Below, one piece after another: positions 20,146 through 28,994 of a DNA stretch of 64,000 bases (the first letter of the stretch is position 1; the number at the start of each line of letters is the position of its first letter). The stretch comes from an uncultured Paracoccaceae bacterium (GTDB taxonomy: Bacteria > Pseudomonadota > Alphaproteobacteria > Rhodobacterales > Rhodobacteraceae). Location: the NCBI GenBank assembly GCA_947501355.1, contig CANMVA010000001.1, forward strand, positions 372,001 to 436,000, in the 5' to 3' direction. Made by a program: the position numbers and the translations under genes. The notes beneath the pieces were generated by a model. The model made no database searches. It was given only the letters and a program-made list of their open reading frames with translations, and was not told the origin of the DNA.

Positions 20146-20609
20146 GCCGCGCGGATCGCCGCCTGTGTTTCCGTCAGGATTGTGTACAGCGTGTCTGCGC
20201 TCGGATTTGCGCGCAGCTTGGCGCAGAAATCCGTGTCTCGCAGGGTGCGCGACACCAACGCCAGCGCTTTGAGATGCTCAACGCCTGAATCCTCCGGCGC
20301 GAAAAGGGCGAAGACCAGATCGACGGGCTGGCGGTCCACGGATTCATAATCCAGCGGTTTTTCGAGCAGGATGAACAGGCCAAGGACAGACTCCAGACCG
20401 GCAAGCCGGGCATGGGGCAGCGCCACGCCATGGCCCACACCAGTGGGGCCAAGGCTTTCGCGCTCAAGCAAACGGTCCAGCACAATACCGCAGTCCAACC
20501 CGTAAGCAGCGGCCGCTGTTTCGCTCAGATCGCGAAACAGGCGCTTTTTACTGGTGGCGCTGCTGACGACCTTCACGGCCCCAGCTTTGAGAATCGTATC
20601 TAGTTCCAT
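20142..20609 (-). CDS. ptsN: Nitrogen PTS EIIA component PtsN
   Basis: PtsN (EIIA-Ntr) is a phosphoacceptor of the regulatory nitrogen phosphotransferase system and adjusts K+ transport and nitrogen responses rather than sugar uptake. The 155-residue protein has the active-site histidine in GVGHGVALPHARLAGL and the conserved DLVFALFAPEDSGVEHLK. It lies 33 bases downstream of hpf on the same strand, the usual order, and is probably co-transcribed with it. Confidence 0.95.
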   Translation of the reverse strand: MELDTILKAGAVKVVSSATSKKRLFRDLSETAAAAYGLDCGIVLDRLLERESLGPTGVGHGVALPHARLAGLESVLGLFILLEKPLDYESVDRQPVDLVFALFAPEDSGVEHLKALALVSRTLRDTDFCAKLRANPSADTLYTILTETQAAIRAA

Positions 20610-20642
20610 GTTGCCCAGCCCCCTTTGCCGGGTTTGGCGGCT

Positions 20643-21221
20643 TTACGCCTTCAGACTGCTCGGGTCAATCCAGCCGATATTTCCATCATCGCGCCGGTAG
20701 ACCACGTTCACCGCATTGTTTCCCTCATTACGGAACACAAGGACGGGGGCTTCCTGAAGCTCCATCTGCATCACGGCCTCACCAACAGAAATCGAAGGGA
20801 TCTTCGTTTCCATCTCGGCAATGATCATCGGCTGGAGCGATTCTGGCTCGGACCCGTCTGTGTCCTCTTGAGAGGCGAGGATATACGAGGAAGCCTCCAT
20901 AAGTTCAACAGGCTGTGCACGCTCCCGATGATGGTCCTTCAACCGGCGCTTGTAGCGGCGCAACTGCTTTTCCATTTTGGCGTTGCAGCTGTCGAAAGCA
21001 GCATAGATTTCAGTGGCATGGGCCTTGGCTTGCGCGGTCAGACCAGTCGACAAATGCACCGTTGCCTCACAGACAAACTCGTGTGCGCTTTTGGAGAAGA
21101 TGACATTCGCGTCCGTCGGTCGCTCTGCATATTTTGCGACGACGTCGCCCATTTCCTCTTTCACATGGGTTTGAAGGGCTGATCCGATATCAATTTGTTT
21201 GCCGCTGATCTGGTATTGCAT
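20643..21221 (-). CDS. hpf: Ribosome hibernation promoting factor, long form
   Basis: This 192-residue protein is the long HPF, which inactivates 70S ribosomes and joins them into 100S dimers in stationary phase. The N-terminal domain (MQYQISGKQIDIGSAL to about residue 100) binds the 30S decoding region; ATEIYAAFDSCNAKMEKQLRRYKRR (first half) is the conserved basic helix. A linker is followed by the dimerisation domain (SISVGEAVMQMELQEAPVLVFRN, first part) and ends in GNIGWIDP. GGAG precedes the ATG. rpoN, which lies before hpf in many proteobacteria, is not present upstream. Confidence 0.95.
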   Translation of the reverse strand: MQYQISGKQIDIGSALQTHVKEEMGDVVAKYAERPTDANVIFSKSAHEFVCEATVHLSTGLTAQAKAHATEIYAAFDSCNAKMEKQLRRYKRRLKDHHRERAQPVELMEASSYILASQEDTDGSEPESLQPMIIAEMETKIPSISVGEAVMQMELQEAPVLVFRNEGNNAVNVVYRRDDGNIGWIDPSSLKA

Positions 21222-21555
21222 ACAAGCTCCGTAGTCGTTTGAGACAGCTTTCCTCTGGTCCCGATTGGGGCCTCAAAAGAGTTACAGCGTCGTTAATGGA
21301 GGCGATGAAACTGTCGTGTGCGTAAGCTCAATCGGGCGCGAATGCGTCCTGTTTGCCATGAGGGCAACGTCTGGCGTGCAACGACTCTCATCCGTCTCAG
21401 TTGGCGATATTGGAGGGGCTTCTGTCAATCATTGTAATTTGAAAATGAGTGCCTAGCAGGTGCAACCGTCGTCATCGTTTTCGATCAGAACGTTGATTTA
21501 AAACGGCTTTTCTTTTGCCACGGCGCTGTCTTTCCGGGACCTGCGACAGATCGGA
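21222..21555. other. Gene-free gap between lptB and hpf
   Basis: This 334-base gap holds the leader and presumably the promoter of hpf-ptsN (minus strand) and the end of the lpt operon. I see the hpf ribosome site (GGAG near 21230) but no clear sigma-70, RpoN or RpoH promoter, no long hairpin with a T-run and no plausible gene. It is where rpoN is found in many other proteobacteria. Confidence 0.6.
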
Positions 21556-22320
21556 TCAAGAAATGCGGAAGCTCTCGCCAAGATAGACCCGGCGGACATT
21601 TGCGTCTTCGACCACCTCTTTGGCGGTTCCGCTCATCAGCACTTTGCCATCGTGCAAAATGTAAGCGCGATCCACGATTTCGAGCGTTTCACGCACGTTG
21701 TGGTCCGTGATCAGAACGCCAATTCCGCGTTTGGTCAGATCGGCGACAAGGGCGCGAATATCGCCTACCGCAATCGGATCGACCCCCGCAAAGGGCTCAT
21801 CTAGCAGCAGGTAATTCGGGCGCGCGGCTAGACAGCGTGCAATCTCGACCCGGCGACGCTGACCGCCGGACAAGACCAGCGCAGGGGCGCGGCGCAGGTG
21901 TTCGATGCCAAATTCGGAAAGCAGGTCTTCCAGCCGGGTCTGACGGGCGGGGCGGCTTTTCTCGGTGATCTCGAGGATGGACATGATGTTGTCTTCGACG
22001 GTCATACCCCGGAAAATCGACATTTCCTGTGGCAGATAGCCGATGCCCAGTTGCGCGCGGCGATACATGGGCAAGGTCGTCACGTCGCGCCCGTCAATCG
22101 TTACCGTGCCGCCTTCGGGCGTAATCAGACCCGCAATGGCATAAAAGCAGGTGGTTTTGCCCGACCCGTTCGGCCCCAACAACGCCACAACCTCGCCACG
22201 GCCCAATGTCATGCTGACATCGCGGATCACGGGGCGTTTGCGGTAGCTCTTTTGCAGGTTCTCGATGACAAGGCCCTGCGTCTGCTCGCTCGCAACGCTC
22301 AGCGTTGGGGTCTCAGCCAT
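21556..22320 (-). CDS. lptB: LPS export ABC transporter ATP-binding protein
   Basis: LptB is the cytoplasmic ATPase of the LptB2FG complex that extracts LPS from the inner membrane. The 254-residue form has Walker A LLGPNGSGKTTCF (about residue 48), signature LSGGQRRRVEIARCL, Walker B YLLLDEPFAGVDP and switch ITDHNVRETL. ATG 22320 is chosen because it overlaps lptA by only eight bases and has GAGGA upstream; a start at 22344 has no ribosome site. It belongs to the kdsD-lptC-lptA-lptB run. Confidence 0.96.
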   Translation of the reverse strand: MAETPTLSVASEQTQGLVIENLQKSYRKRPVIRDVSMTLGRGEVVALLGPNGSGKTTCFYAIAGLITPEGGTVTIDGRDVTTLPMYRRAQLGIGYLPQEMSIFRGMTVEDNIMSILEITEKSRPARQTRLEDLLSEFGIEHLRRAPALVLSGGQRRRVEIARCLAARPNYLLLDEPFAGVDPIAVGDIRALVADLTKRGIGVLITDHNVRETLEIVDRAYILHDGKVLMSGTAKEVVEDANVRRVYLGESFRIS

Positions 22321-22825
22321 CAGAGGGCGCGTCCTCGTCGTCATCGCCGGTCAGGATGGATTTCACACGGCCTTCGACGCGGGCTTCGCCGGTGTCCATA
22401 TTGGCGCGCAGACGGTCACCTGATACGGCGCTCCCGCCTTGGGTGACCAAGACATTACCGACCATCACGACCATTCCGTCAGACAGCGTATAAACAGCCG
22501 TATCGCCTTCGGCGGCTTCCGGCCCATTGATCAGCGTCACGCCATCCTTGGCCTCCACCCGCTCAATATCGCCGCCGCCTTCGGTGTAGAAAACTTTGAC
22601 CCAAGGCGCATAAAGCCGCATCGCGCCTTGGCCGACGATCACTTCACCGGTGAAGATCGCCCAGCCTTCGTCCTGATTGACCTCAAGCTGGTTAGAGGTG
22701 ACCTCAATCGGCGCATCAGGGTCGTTTTCCAGCCCACCGAAATTGACCTGAGCGCCTTGCGCCCAAGCTCCCGTCGCCACAAAGGCGAGCACATATGCAA
22801 GATGGCTCAAACGCATGACAGTCAT
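22313..22825 (-). CDS. lptA: LPS transport periplasmic protein LptA
   Basis: LptA forms the periplasmic bridge that carries LPS between LptC and LptD. The 170-residue protein has a signal peptide (MTVMRLSHLAYVLAFVATGAWA, first part; cleaved near AWAQ), then an OstA/LptA beta-jellyroll: IEVTSNQLEVNQDEGWAIF, VIVGQGAMRLYAPWVKV, and a repeat VLVTQGGSAVSGDRLRANM. It starts nine bases after the lptC stop and overlaps lptB. The C-terminal tail is acidic. Confidence 0.93.
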   Translation of the reverse strand: MTVMRLSHLAYVLAFVATGAWAQGAQVNFGGLENDPDAPIEVTSNQLEVNQDEGWAIFTGEVIVGQGAMRLYAPWVKVFYTEGGGDIERVEAKDGVTLINGPEAAEGDTAVYTLSDGMVVMVGNVLVTQGGSAVSGDRLRANMDTGEARVEGRVKSILTGDDDEDAPSDG

Positions 22826-22834
22826 AACCCCGGT

Positions 22835-23434
22835 TCAGTCGCCTTTGTATATCACTTTAACGTCGCCTTTGAAAACCATCAGCGTCGTGCCGTTCTCTTG
22901 CTGTGTCATCTCCATCCGGTCAGCGGAAAGATCACCGGCAGGCCCGGTCCCTTGGACGCGACTGGTCGTCTCAAGACGCGTGCTGTCGAGGGTCGTTTCG
23001 ACCTCATCCGTCAGCACGGTGTAGCCGTCAGAGGTTTGCACCTCGACCCCGCCGGAGAGCGTCAAAAGCTCTGTCTCATTGTCGATCACGCCCGTAGGCG
23101 CGTTGATGTCGATGCGCACGCCCCGCTCTGTCTCGATCTGGGCGCTTAGGTTGTCGGCATCGAACCTTGCAGGGTTGGTGATGTCAGGCCGCGCAGTGTC
23201 CGCCACAACCGTGATCGCAGAACCGTCGCCGGTCATCCCGGTATAGGTGGGCCGACCCACGCGCTGCTCACGCTTGAGTTCCTCAACCTCAGCCTCAGAA
23301 AAGGGCAGGTTCGCTTCGGGATCAACCGGGCGCGAGAGCAAGAATAGGGTCGATAACAGGGCAAGCGCAAAGAGCGGCAGGACGATCTTCAGCCCTGCAA
23401 CGGCGCGGGAATATCCCTGGCCATGAGCGGTCAT
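22835..23434 (-). CDS. lptC: LPS export protein LptC
   Basis: LptC is a bitopic inner-membrane protein passing LPS from LptBFG to LptA. The 199-residue protein has one N-terminal membrane segment (VLPLFALALLSTLFLLS, about residues 15-33) and a periplasmic jellyroll (LSAQIETERGVRIDINAPTG, then VQTSDGYTVLTDEVETTLDS). ATG 23434 makes a TGATG overlap with the kdsD stop and is preferred to an upstream start inside kdsD. Confidence 0.9.
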   Translation of the reverse strand: MTAHGQGYSRAVAGLKIVLPLFALALLSTLFLLSRPVDPEANLPFSEAEVEELKREQRVGRPTYTGMTGDGSAITVVADTARPDITNPARFDADNLSAQIETERGVRIDINAPTGVIDNETELLTLSGGVEVQTSDGYTVLTDEVETTLDSTRLETTSRVQGTGPAGDLSADRMEMTQQENGTTLMVFKGDVKVIYKGD

Positions 23435-24402
23435 CAGGCCACGCCAGCGCGCAGGCAATCATGGATGTGCAGGATACCCAAAGGTGCGTCTGTCCCCTCG
23501 GGATCAACGACGAACAGGCAGGTGATCTTGCGGTCATTCATAATGGCAACGGCTTCCTGGGCCAGTGCGTCGGGGCTGACAGTGCGCGGTGACTTCGTCA
23601 TCACCTCAGCAGCCGTCAGATCGAGCAACCCGTCCATGTGACGGCGCAGGTCGCCGTCGGTTACGATGCCCACAAGATAGTCATTCTGGTCGGTCACACC
23701 AACCACGCCGAAGCCTTTTTGCGAGATTGTGAGAAGCGTATCGCTCATTGGGGCGGTCTCGTGGATCGTCGGGATAGCGTCCCCGCCATGCATCAGATCG
23801 CGCACTTTGGCGAGTTGCGCGCCCAGTTTGCCGCCGGGATGGAAGTCGCGGAAATTGGCGGGCGTGAATTGGCGATGCTCCATCAGGGCAACAGCCAGCG
23901 CGTCGCCCAAGGCCAGCGTCATTGTGGTGGAGGAGGTTGGCACCACGCCCGTGCCGCAAGCTTCTTCCGCTTTTGGCAGCACAATCGCCACGTCGCATTG
24001 CTTCAGCAACGTGCTATCCGCGCGGCTTGCCACGCCAATCATCGGAATGGAAAAGCGCCGCGTGTAGGCGATAACATCCGCCAGCTCCGGCGTCTCGCCT
24101 GAGTTCGACAGGAGCAAGACAACATCGCCCTGCGCCATCATCCCCAGATCGCCATGGCTCGCCTCGGCCGGATGCACGAAGTGTGCAGGCGTCCCAGTAG
24201 AGGCAAAGGTCGCTGCGATCTTGCGCGCGATATGGCCCGACTTGCCCATACCCGACACGATGATGCGACCGGGTGCGTTCAGGATCAGTTCCACCGCCTC
24301 GGCAAACCCGCCATTCAGGCTCTGTTCAAGCAAGGATAGTGCCTCCGCCTCGGTCTTGATGACGCGGCGGGCGGTGCTCAGAAGGGTTTCAGGGTCGGTC
24401 AT
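23434..24402 (-). CDS. kdsD: Arabinose-5-phosphate isomerase KdsD/KpsF
   Basis: This enzyme converts ribulose 5-phosphate to arabinose 5-phosphate, the first step to Kdo. The 322-residue protein has a SIS sugar-isomerase domain (GRIIVSGMGKSGHIARKIAA, then HPAEASHGDLGMM and LLLSNSGETPEL) and two C-terminal CBS domains (from about residue 205; GVVGVTDQNDYLVGIVTDGD is the first). It starts the lptC-lptA-lptB unit by translational coupling, linking Kdo synthesis with LPS export. Confidence 0.94.
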   Translation of the reverse strand: MTDPETLLSTARRVIKTEAEALSLLEQSLNGGFAEAVELILNAPGRIIVSGMGKSGHIARKIAATFASTGTPAHFVHPAEASHGDLGMMAQGDVVLLLSNSGETPELADVIAYTRRFSIPMIGVASRADSTLLKQCDVAIVLPKAEEACGTGVVPTSSTTMTLALGDALAVALMEHRQFTPANFRDFHPGGKLGAQLAKVRDLMHGGDAIPTIHETAPMSDTLLTISQKGFGVVGVTDQNDYLVGIVTDGDLRRHMDGLLDLTAAEVMTKSPRTVSPDALAQEAVAIMNDRKITCLFVVDPEGTDAPLGILHIHDCLRAGVA

Positions 24403-24414
24403 GATGCAAGCCTG

Positions 24415-25026
24415 CTAATGCGAGAAAATGTCGATCTCAGGCCATCCCTGAAGATCAAGCTGCGCGCGCATCGGCAGGAAATCAAAACAGGCCTGCGCCA
24501 TGTCCGTGCGGCCTTCGCGGGCCAGCATCTCATCCAGCTTTTCGCGCAACTGGTGCAGGTAGAGAACATCGGACGCTGCATAAGCGACCTGCGCGTCGGT
24601 CAGCGTTTCGGACCCCCAATCACTGGATTGCTGTTGTTTGGAGATATCGACCTCCAGCAGTTCCTGAAGCAGGTTCTTGAGGCCATGTCGATCTGTATAG
24701 GTCCGCACCAGCTTGGAGGCGATCTTTGTGCAGTAAACGGGCGTGGTGACGGTGCCAAACGCGTTCAGCATCGCCGCAATATCGAACCGCCCGAAATGAA
24801 AGAGCTTCAGCACGCTCGGGTCGGCAAGCATCCGGCAGAGGTTCGGCGCCTCCGTCTGCCCCTTGGCGACCTGCACCAAATGCGCATCGCCATCGCCACC
24901 GGACATCTGGATCACACAAAGCCTGTCTCGATGCGGGTTCAGCCCCATCGTCTCGCAGTCGATGGCGACCACGGGACCGAGGTCGAGGCCATCGGGGAGG
25001 TCGTTCTGGTAAAGGTGGTTTGTCAT
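24415..25026 (-). CDS. rnd: Ribonuclease D-type 3'-5' exonuclease, short form
   Basis: A 203-residue DEDDy exonuclease: VVAIDCETMGLNP gives the D and E of motif I, LFHFGRFDIAAML the motif II aspartate, and AYAASDVLYLHQL the motif III YxxxD. It lacks the HRDC domains of the longer E. coli RNase D, as is common for the short alphaproteobacterial form. It probably trims structured RNAs. It lies 12 bases upstream of kdsD and 92 bases from the eCIS cargo stop, which separates the housekeeping block from the eCIS locus. Confidence 0.9.
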   Translation of the reverse strand: MTNHLYQNDLPDGLDLGPVVAIDCETMGLNPHRDRLCVIQMSGGDGDAHLVQVAKGQTEAPNLCRMLADPSVLKLFHFGRFDIAAMLNAFGTVTTPVYCTKIASKLVRTYTDRHGLKNLLQELLEVDISKQQQSSDWGSETLTDAQVAYAASDVLYLHQLREKLDEMLAREGRTDMAQACFDFLPMRAQLDLQGWPEIDIFSH

Positions 25027-25118
25027 GTGCTTGGCAGTCTTTGGCTACGCTTTGTTGCCTGACTAAACATGTTTTGCCGGACCGTCTATCCTATGACGCT
25101 ATGACCGCAGTTTGCCGG

Positions 25119-28100
25119 TCAGGACCCGCTTCTCTTATATACAAGGTAGAGATCAAGATTTGCATCCAAGATAGATACGTTATCATTAACGCTCTTTAGG
25201 GCGCCCAACTCGCGAGATCTGTCGGTGAGTTCGCCGAGAAGCTCAGAAATATCTTGATGTGGGGCGTTACCCGCAATGCCCCAGAAATGATAAGCCTTAA
25301 GCATCGCCCCGAAACTAAGGTTCTTGATCTTTCGTATCCCGGAAAGGCTCTTTGATGTGTCTTTCCCTGTTACATATCGACAAATGCTTTGGACAGACGG
25401 CGCGCCTGTGGTCGCCGAACGGAAACCATCCAGTTTTGTGAATAGATTGTGCGTTGCGTTTGAAATCGGGTGTTTCACGCTGGATGGGCGCTCTGGCCTT
25501 TGGAATATCTCCATATCTCCTGTTTCGATCCTTTGCAGATCGGCCGTATTCTCATCAGTGAACGGTTCACTTTCTAGTTTTGGCACATCTGGTGCAGTAT
25601 CAACTTTAAACTTGTCTGTTTCAGTTCGAATTTTGTCCTTCTCCTTTTTGGTCATTTCACCATCGTGAGGCGACTGATCTTCTTGGAATTTCGAAGTAAT
25701 TACTGTTGTCGGGAGTTTATTTGCGGTCGACTGCTGCAAGTCAGAAGCTTTGAGCGGAGCGGCATTGGCTGTGATTGTTGCGTCGATTATCGGCTTTCCG
25801 GTCGATGAATCTTCTTTGCGGTCAATAGAAATATCTAGATCATAGTCGACATAGAACTTCTTGGTATGAACCCAGTTCATTATCGGAGTTTCAACCCGCG
25901 TATCATGAAAAGAATTCGCGTGGGCTGTAATCGGGAAAAGGTTTTCTGGATTTACTTTTCCCGAGAGATAGCGCGACAAAAGGTGGCCGGCGACATACCG
26001 CATCGTCGCTGGACGAGAACTATGCCTCTCGAAGGAGTCATAGAACTTGCCTGTCGCTCCCGAAAGCTTGTCGGTGCCTTCACCCTCATGATGATGAGGG
26101 CCGATGCGCGCTGACATGGATACGCCGACCTTGCTTGAAATAACTGGCTGAGTATTGAGTGAAACCGTTTTTGTTCGACCTTTTATTGTATTTGGAAAAG
26201 CCGTGTCACTTATTCGATCTCCCTCATCATCGCTCAGCAGAACTTCTTCTGTAGCCTCTGTTATCGTTATCTCAGGATTGATCTTCAGGCGCAGATAGAC
26301 ACCTTTACTTGAGGAAGCCTGATATCCGATATCCTTAAGCTGAAACCTTTGCTTTATTTTTGGAAAATAGTCGTCGAGGTCCTTTGTTGTTTCACTGGTT
26401 TTCCCAGCAAGCTTTGCGACCTGTGCTGCGGCTCTTAGATCTTCCTTCTTTTGCTCCATTGTCCTCGGAGTAGGCGCTGGTGCTTCATCTAAGGTCTTAA
26501 GTGTGACCGGTTTTGGATAACGCGTTCCTTGTCGTTGAGCTGCGTCTTTTTCCGAAACGGTTGGATCACCTGGCCCGGTTTCAGGTTGGCTCGGGTCAGT
26601 AGTTTTTGCTGTTCCCTGACTATTTGGATCGGCAGGCGACTTTGGAGGCTTGCCTTGTGTTCCCCCAGAATTGCTTCTTGCCGCCGGCTCAGGCGGCTTC
26701 CCCGGTTTGCCAGCATTCTCTACCTCTGGCGGCATCTCGGCCTCGCGCTTCTCTTTCAGCGCGCCTTTCCATTCGGCTTTGTTCTTTAACGCCTCCCGCG
26801 CACCTGACGGTCCGGGGCCGTCTTTTGGCATGGCGTCTTGGATCAGCTTGTCGGTGTCGATGTCGCTGGTTGTCATCTCCAGTTCGGGCGCCTCACCCGA
26901 CCCGAAGACGTAGTTCATCTTGGCTTGCAGGGCCAAGTCGGGGCCGACGGACATGACATGTTCGGCCAGTTTCCACTCGCGCTCCCAGACGGTGACAAAG
27001 AGCGCTTCGATCTCGGCCCAGGCGTTCAGCCCCAAGGTGAGCCTTGCCCCGGCGGCCATCGTGGCGACACCTTCGATGCTCCAATCGCCATCGGCATAGT
27101 TCAGTTCGGGAACAACAGAGATCGCACCGTACACTCCGGCGGTTGCAACGCCTTCGATGCCGCCGGTCAGACTGCCAAGCACAACATCCAACCCAAGTCC
27201 CGCGCCAAAGGCGACATAGGCTTCGGCGAAGGCGGGAATATACATCTCGCCCGAAATGGAGAACGTAGGGTCCGCCTCATCTGCGCCAATCGTGTAGGAT
27301 CCTTCGACCCTTATATTGCGGAAAACGCCCGGACCGATACCTGCACGTATTCCTGCGCGAACCCGGATCACGGCGACCAGCATCGCCCAGAGGGGGATGT
27401 TCTGGGAATACTTGAACAGCTCTTTGTCGAGCCGTTTCTCCGGAAACAATTCCAGCGGTTCGGTGACTTCAATCGCGCCCGAGATGTCGATCCCACCTTC
27501 AGGCAGGATCGTTGCCTCCAGCGTCCCGGCAAGCCGCGGCATCAACTGTGCCGTGACCGATCCACCGCCACCCACTTGCAGACTGCCCTCTTCTGTCTGC
27601 GCAAGCGTCACCCGGATCGTGCCAGAGAGCTTGCCGTTATCGGCGCTGTAGGAAATCTCGGTCTCGCCCGACCAGCGGCCTTCGGCAAAGCGCACAGTGA
27701 CCTCGCCGCCCAGACCGGGCAAGGCGACGGTATCAATCGGTACCTGCGCTTCGCCCTCGATATCGCCGTTGACATAAGCCAGACTGACATGTGCGCCTTG
27801 CAGACCGGGAACGGTCAGATCAACCTCGGCCCCAATCGCCAGATCACCGGTTTCGCTATAGCTCGCCGACAAGGCTCCAGAGCCTGCAGGCCCAAGATTA
27901 ACGCCGACGGTGCCGTTGAACCCCAATGTGCCGTTTTCGCTTAAAGTCCCTGTGATAGAGCCTGATGTGATCGGCAAACCGTCTGGAAAATCTAAGGCAG
28001 AGAGCGTCACGCTTCCGGAAACCGCGCCGTTCGCGAGGCTGAGCGTGCCAACCACCGGGTCCATCGCAGGCAGGTTCACCTCAAAGCCGCCATTGCCCGC

Positions 28101-28994
28101 AATGCGCCGATCCCTTCCAAGCGAGGCGCTGCTGATCGTGACCGTTCCAAGATTGCGGTAAGTCGCTGTGAAATCGGCGACCGAAAGGCTGGGGTCGCCG
28201 TTATCATAGCCGACCGTGATCGTGCCACCATTCAACTCCAGTCCGGGGATGGGTGTGCTGAGCGCGCCGGTGCTGATCGTCGCCTCGGCACTCAGGTTTC
28301 CGGCGCTGTCGCCGCTAATGTCGGCGGTGATCTCATCGGCAAAGGGTGGTGTGATCGTCAGCGTGCCATTGGCTGAAAAGGCACCGGCCTCTCCGAAGTC
28401 GAAATTGACCGTTCCATTGCCCAGATCGCGGTAATTTAGGGTCACATTGCCGTCGCCACTGACTTTGCCATCGTTAATTGAGAGCGTGCCGCCGCCTTCG
28501 GCCGCCAAGCCGGGGATGGAGGGGGCCATATCGACGCCCCCCACCGTCACCGACCCGCTGATCGCGCCCTCTTCGTTCAGCGACAGTGAAATGTTCGGAT
28601 TGCCCAAAGCAGGGATGTTCAGTTGACGGGAGGCACGCCCTCTGATCGTGGCGTCACCGTCTGCGTTGACCCGCACGGTCAGTTCAGCTTCGTCAAGGCC
28701 GGGAACGGCGACATCGGCATTGATATCGAGCCTACTTCTGCGAAAAGTGGCTGTTTTGAGGGCCAGACCGGGCACCGGATTGGGCAGAGTGCTCAGGTCG
28801 ATCTGCCCGCTTTCCAGCAGATCAGCGGCGATGGTCAGGCCGGTTCCAAGCCGCGCTTTGAAACTGCCATCCTCCAGCAGACCCCAAGCAGAGGCAGGGA
28901 CGGCGGCCGCGGCTCCCTGATCCTGCGCAGGTGCGGGGGCTTGTGTCGGTTCCGCCCGGGCCGGAACCTGTTGCGGATCGGCGGATGTGGGCAT
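25119..28994 (-). CDS. Candidate eCIS cargo: beta-repeat protein with C-terminal nuclease-like module
   Basis: A 1291-residue protein, last in the eCIS gene run. The ATG at 28994 overlaps the ATPase stop (TGATG); a longer frame has no support. Residues 1-40 are Ala/Pro/Gln-rich. Residues about 40-500 are repeated beta-rich units with recurrent GTLSI, GNGTV, GALSA and VPGL phrases. Residues about 525-690 (from LFKYSQNIPLWAM to WEREWKLAEHVMSVG) resemble a domain I recall from eCIS-associated cargo proteins. A Pro/Gly/Lys linker (about 750-815) leads to an AT-rich C-terminal part. There, GHLLSRYLSG, ENLFPITAHANSFHDTRVE (about 1000-1034) give an H...N...N...H...E pattern like beta-beta-alpha-metal nucleases. 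No signal peptide and no immunity gene follow. Cargo function is inferred. Confidence 0.72.
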   Translation of the reverse strand: MPTSADPQQVPARAEPTQAPAPAQDQGAAAAVPASAWGLLEDGSFKARLGTGLTIAADLLESGQIDLSTLPNPVPGLALKTATFRRSRLDINADVAVPGLDEAELTVRVNADGDATIRGRASRQLNIPALGNPNISLSLNEEGAISGSVTVGGVDMAPSIPGLAAEGGGTLSINDGKVSGDGNVTLNYRDLGNGTVNFDFGEAGAFSANGTLTITPPFADEITADISGDSAGNLSAEATISTGALSTPIPGLELNGGTITVGYDNGDPSLSVADFTATYRNLGTVTISSASLGRDRRIAGNGGFEVNLPAMDPVVGTLSLANGAVSGSVTLSALDFPDGLPITSGSITGTLSENGTLGFNGTVGVNLGPAGSGALSASYSETGDLAIGAEVDLTVPGLQGAHVSLAYVNGDIEGEAQVPIDTVALPGLGGEVTVRFAEGRWSGETEISYSADNGKLSGTIRVTLAQTEEGSLQVGGGGSVTAQLMPRLAGTLEATILPEGGIDISGAIEVTEPLELFPEKRLDKELFKYSQNIPLWAMLVAVIRVRAGIRAGIGPGVFRNIRVEGSYTIGADEADPTFSISGEMYIPAFAEAYVAFGAGLGLDVVLGSLTGGIEGVATAGVYGAISVVPELNYADGDWSIEGVATMAAGARLTLGLNAWAEIEALFVTVWEREWKLAEHVMSVGPDLALQAKMNYVFGSGEAPELEMTTSDIDTDKLIQDAMPKDGPGPSGAREALKNKAEWKGALKEKREAEMPPEVENAGKPGKPPEPAARSNSGGTQGKPPKSPADPNSQGTAKTTDPSQPETGPGDPTVSEKDAAQRQGTRYPKPVTLKTLDEAPAPTPRTMEQKKEDLRAAAQVAKLAGKTSETTKDLDDYFPKIKQRFQLKDIGYQASSSKGVYLRLKINPEITITEATEEVLLSDDEGDRISDTAFPNTIKGRTKTVSLNTQPVISSKVGVSMSARIGPHHHEGEGTDKLSGATGKFYDSFERHSSRPATMRYVAGHLLSRYLSGKVNPENLFPITAHANSFHDTRVETPIMNWVHTKKFYVDYDLDISIDRKEDSSTGKPIIDATITANAAPLKASDLQQSTANKLPTTVITSKFQEDQSPHDGEMTKKEKDKIRTETDKFKVDTAPDVPKLESEPFTDENTADLQRIETGDMEIFQRPERPSSVKHPISNATHNLFTKLDGFRSATTGAPSVQSICRYVTGKDTSKSLSGIRKIKNLSFGAMLKAYHFWGIAGNAPHQDISELLGELTDRSRELGALKSVNDNVSILDANLDLYLVYKRSGS

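Noticed and set aside
20142-25026. A possible second transcription unit start inside kdsD-lptCAB
   Set aside because: Genes overlap or nearly touch throughout; no promoter-like gap is present.
26838-27944. 368-codon plus-strand frame inside the cargo gene
   Set aside because: Antisense shadow of the beta-repeat region; no ribosome site and no domain.
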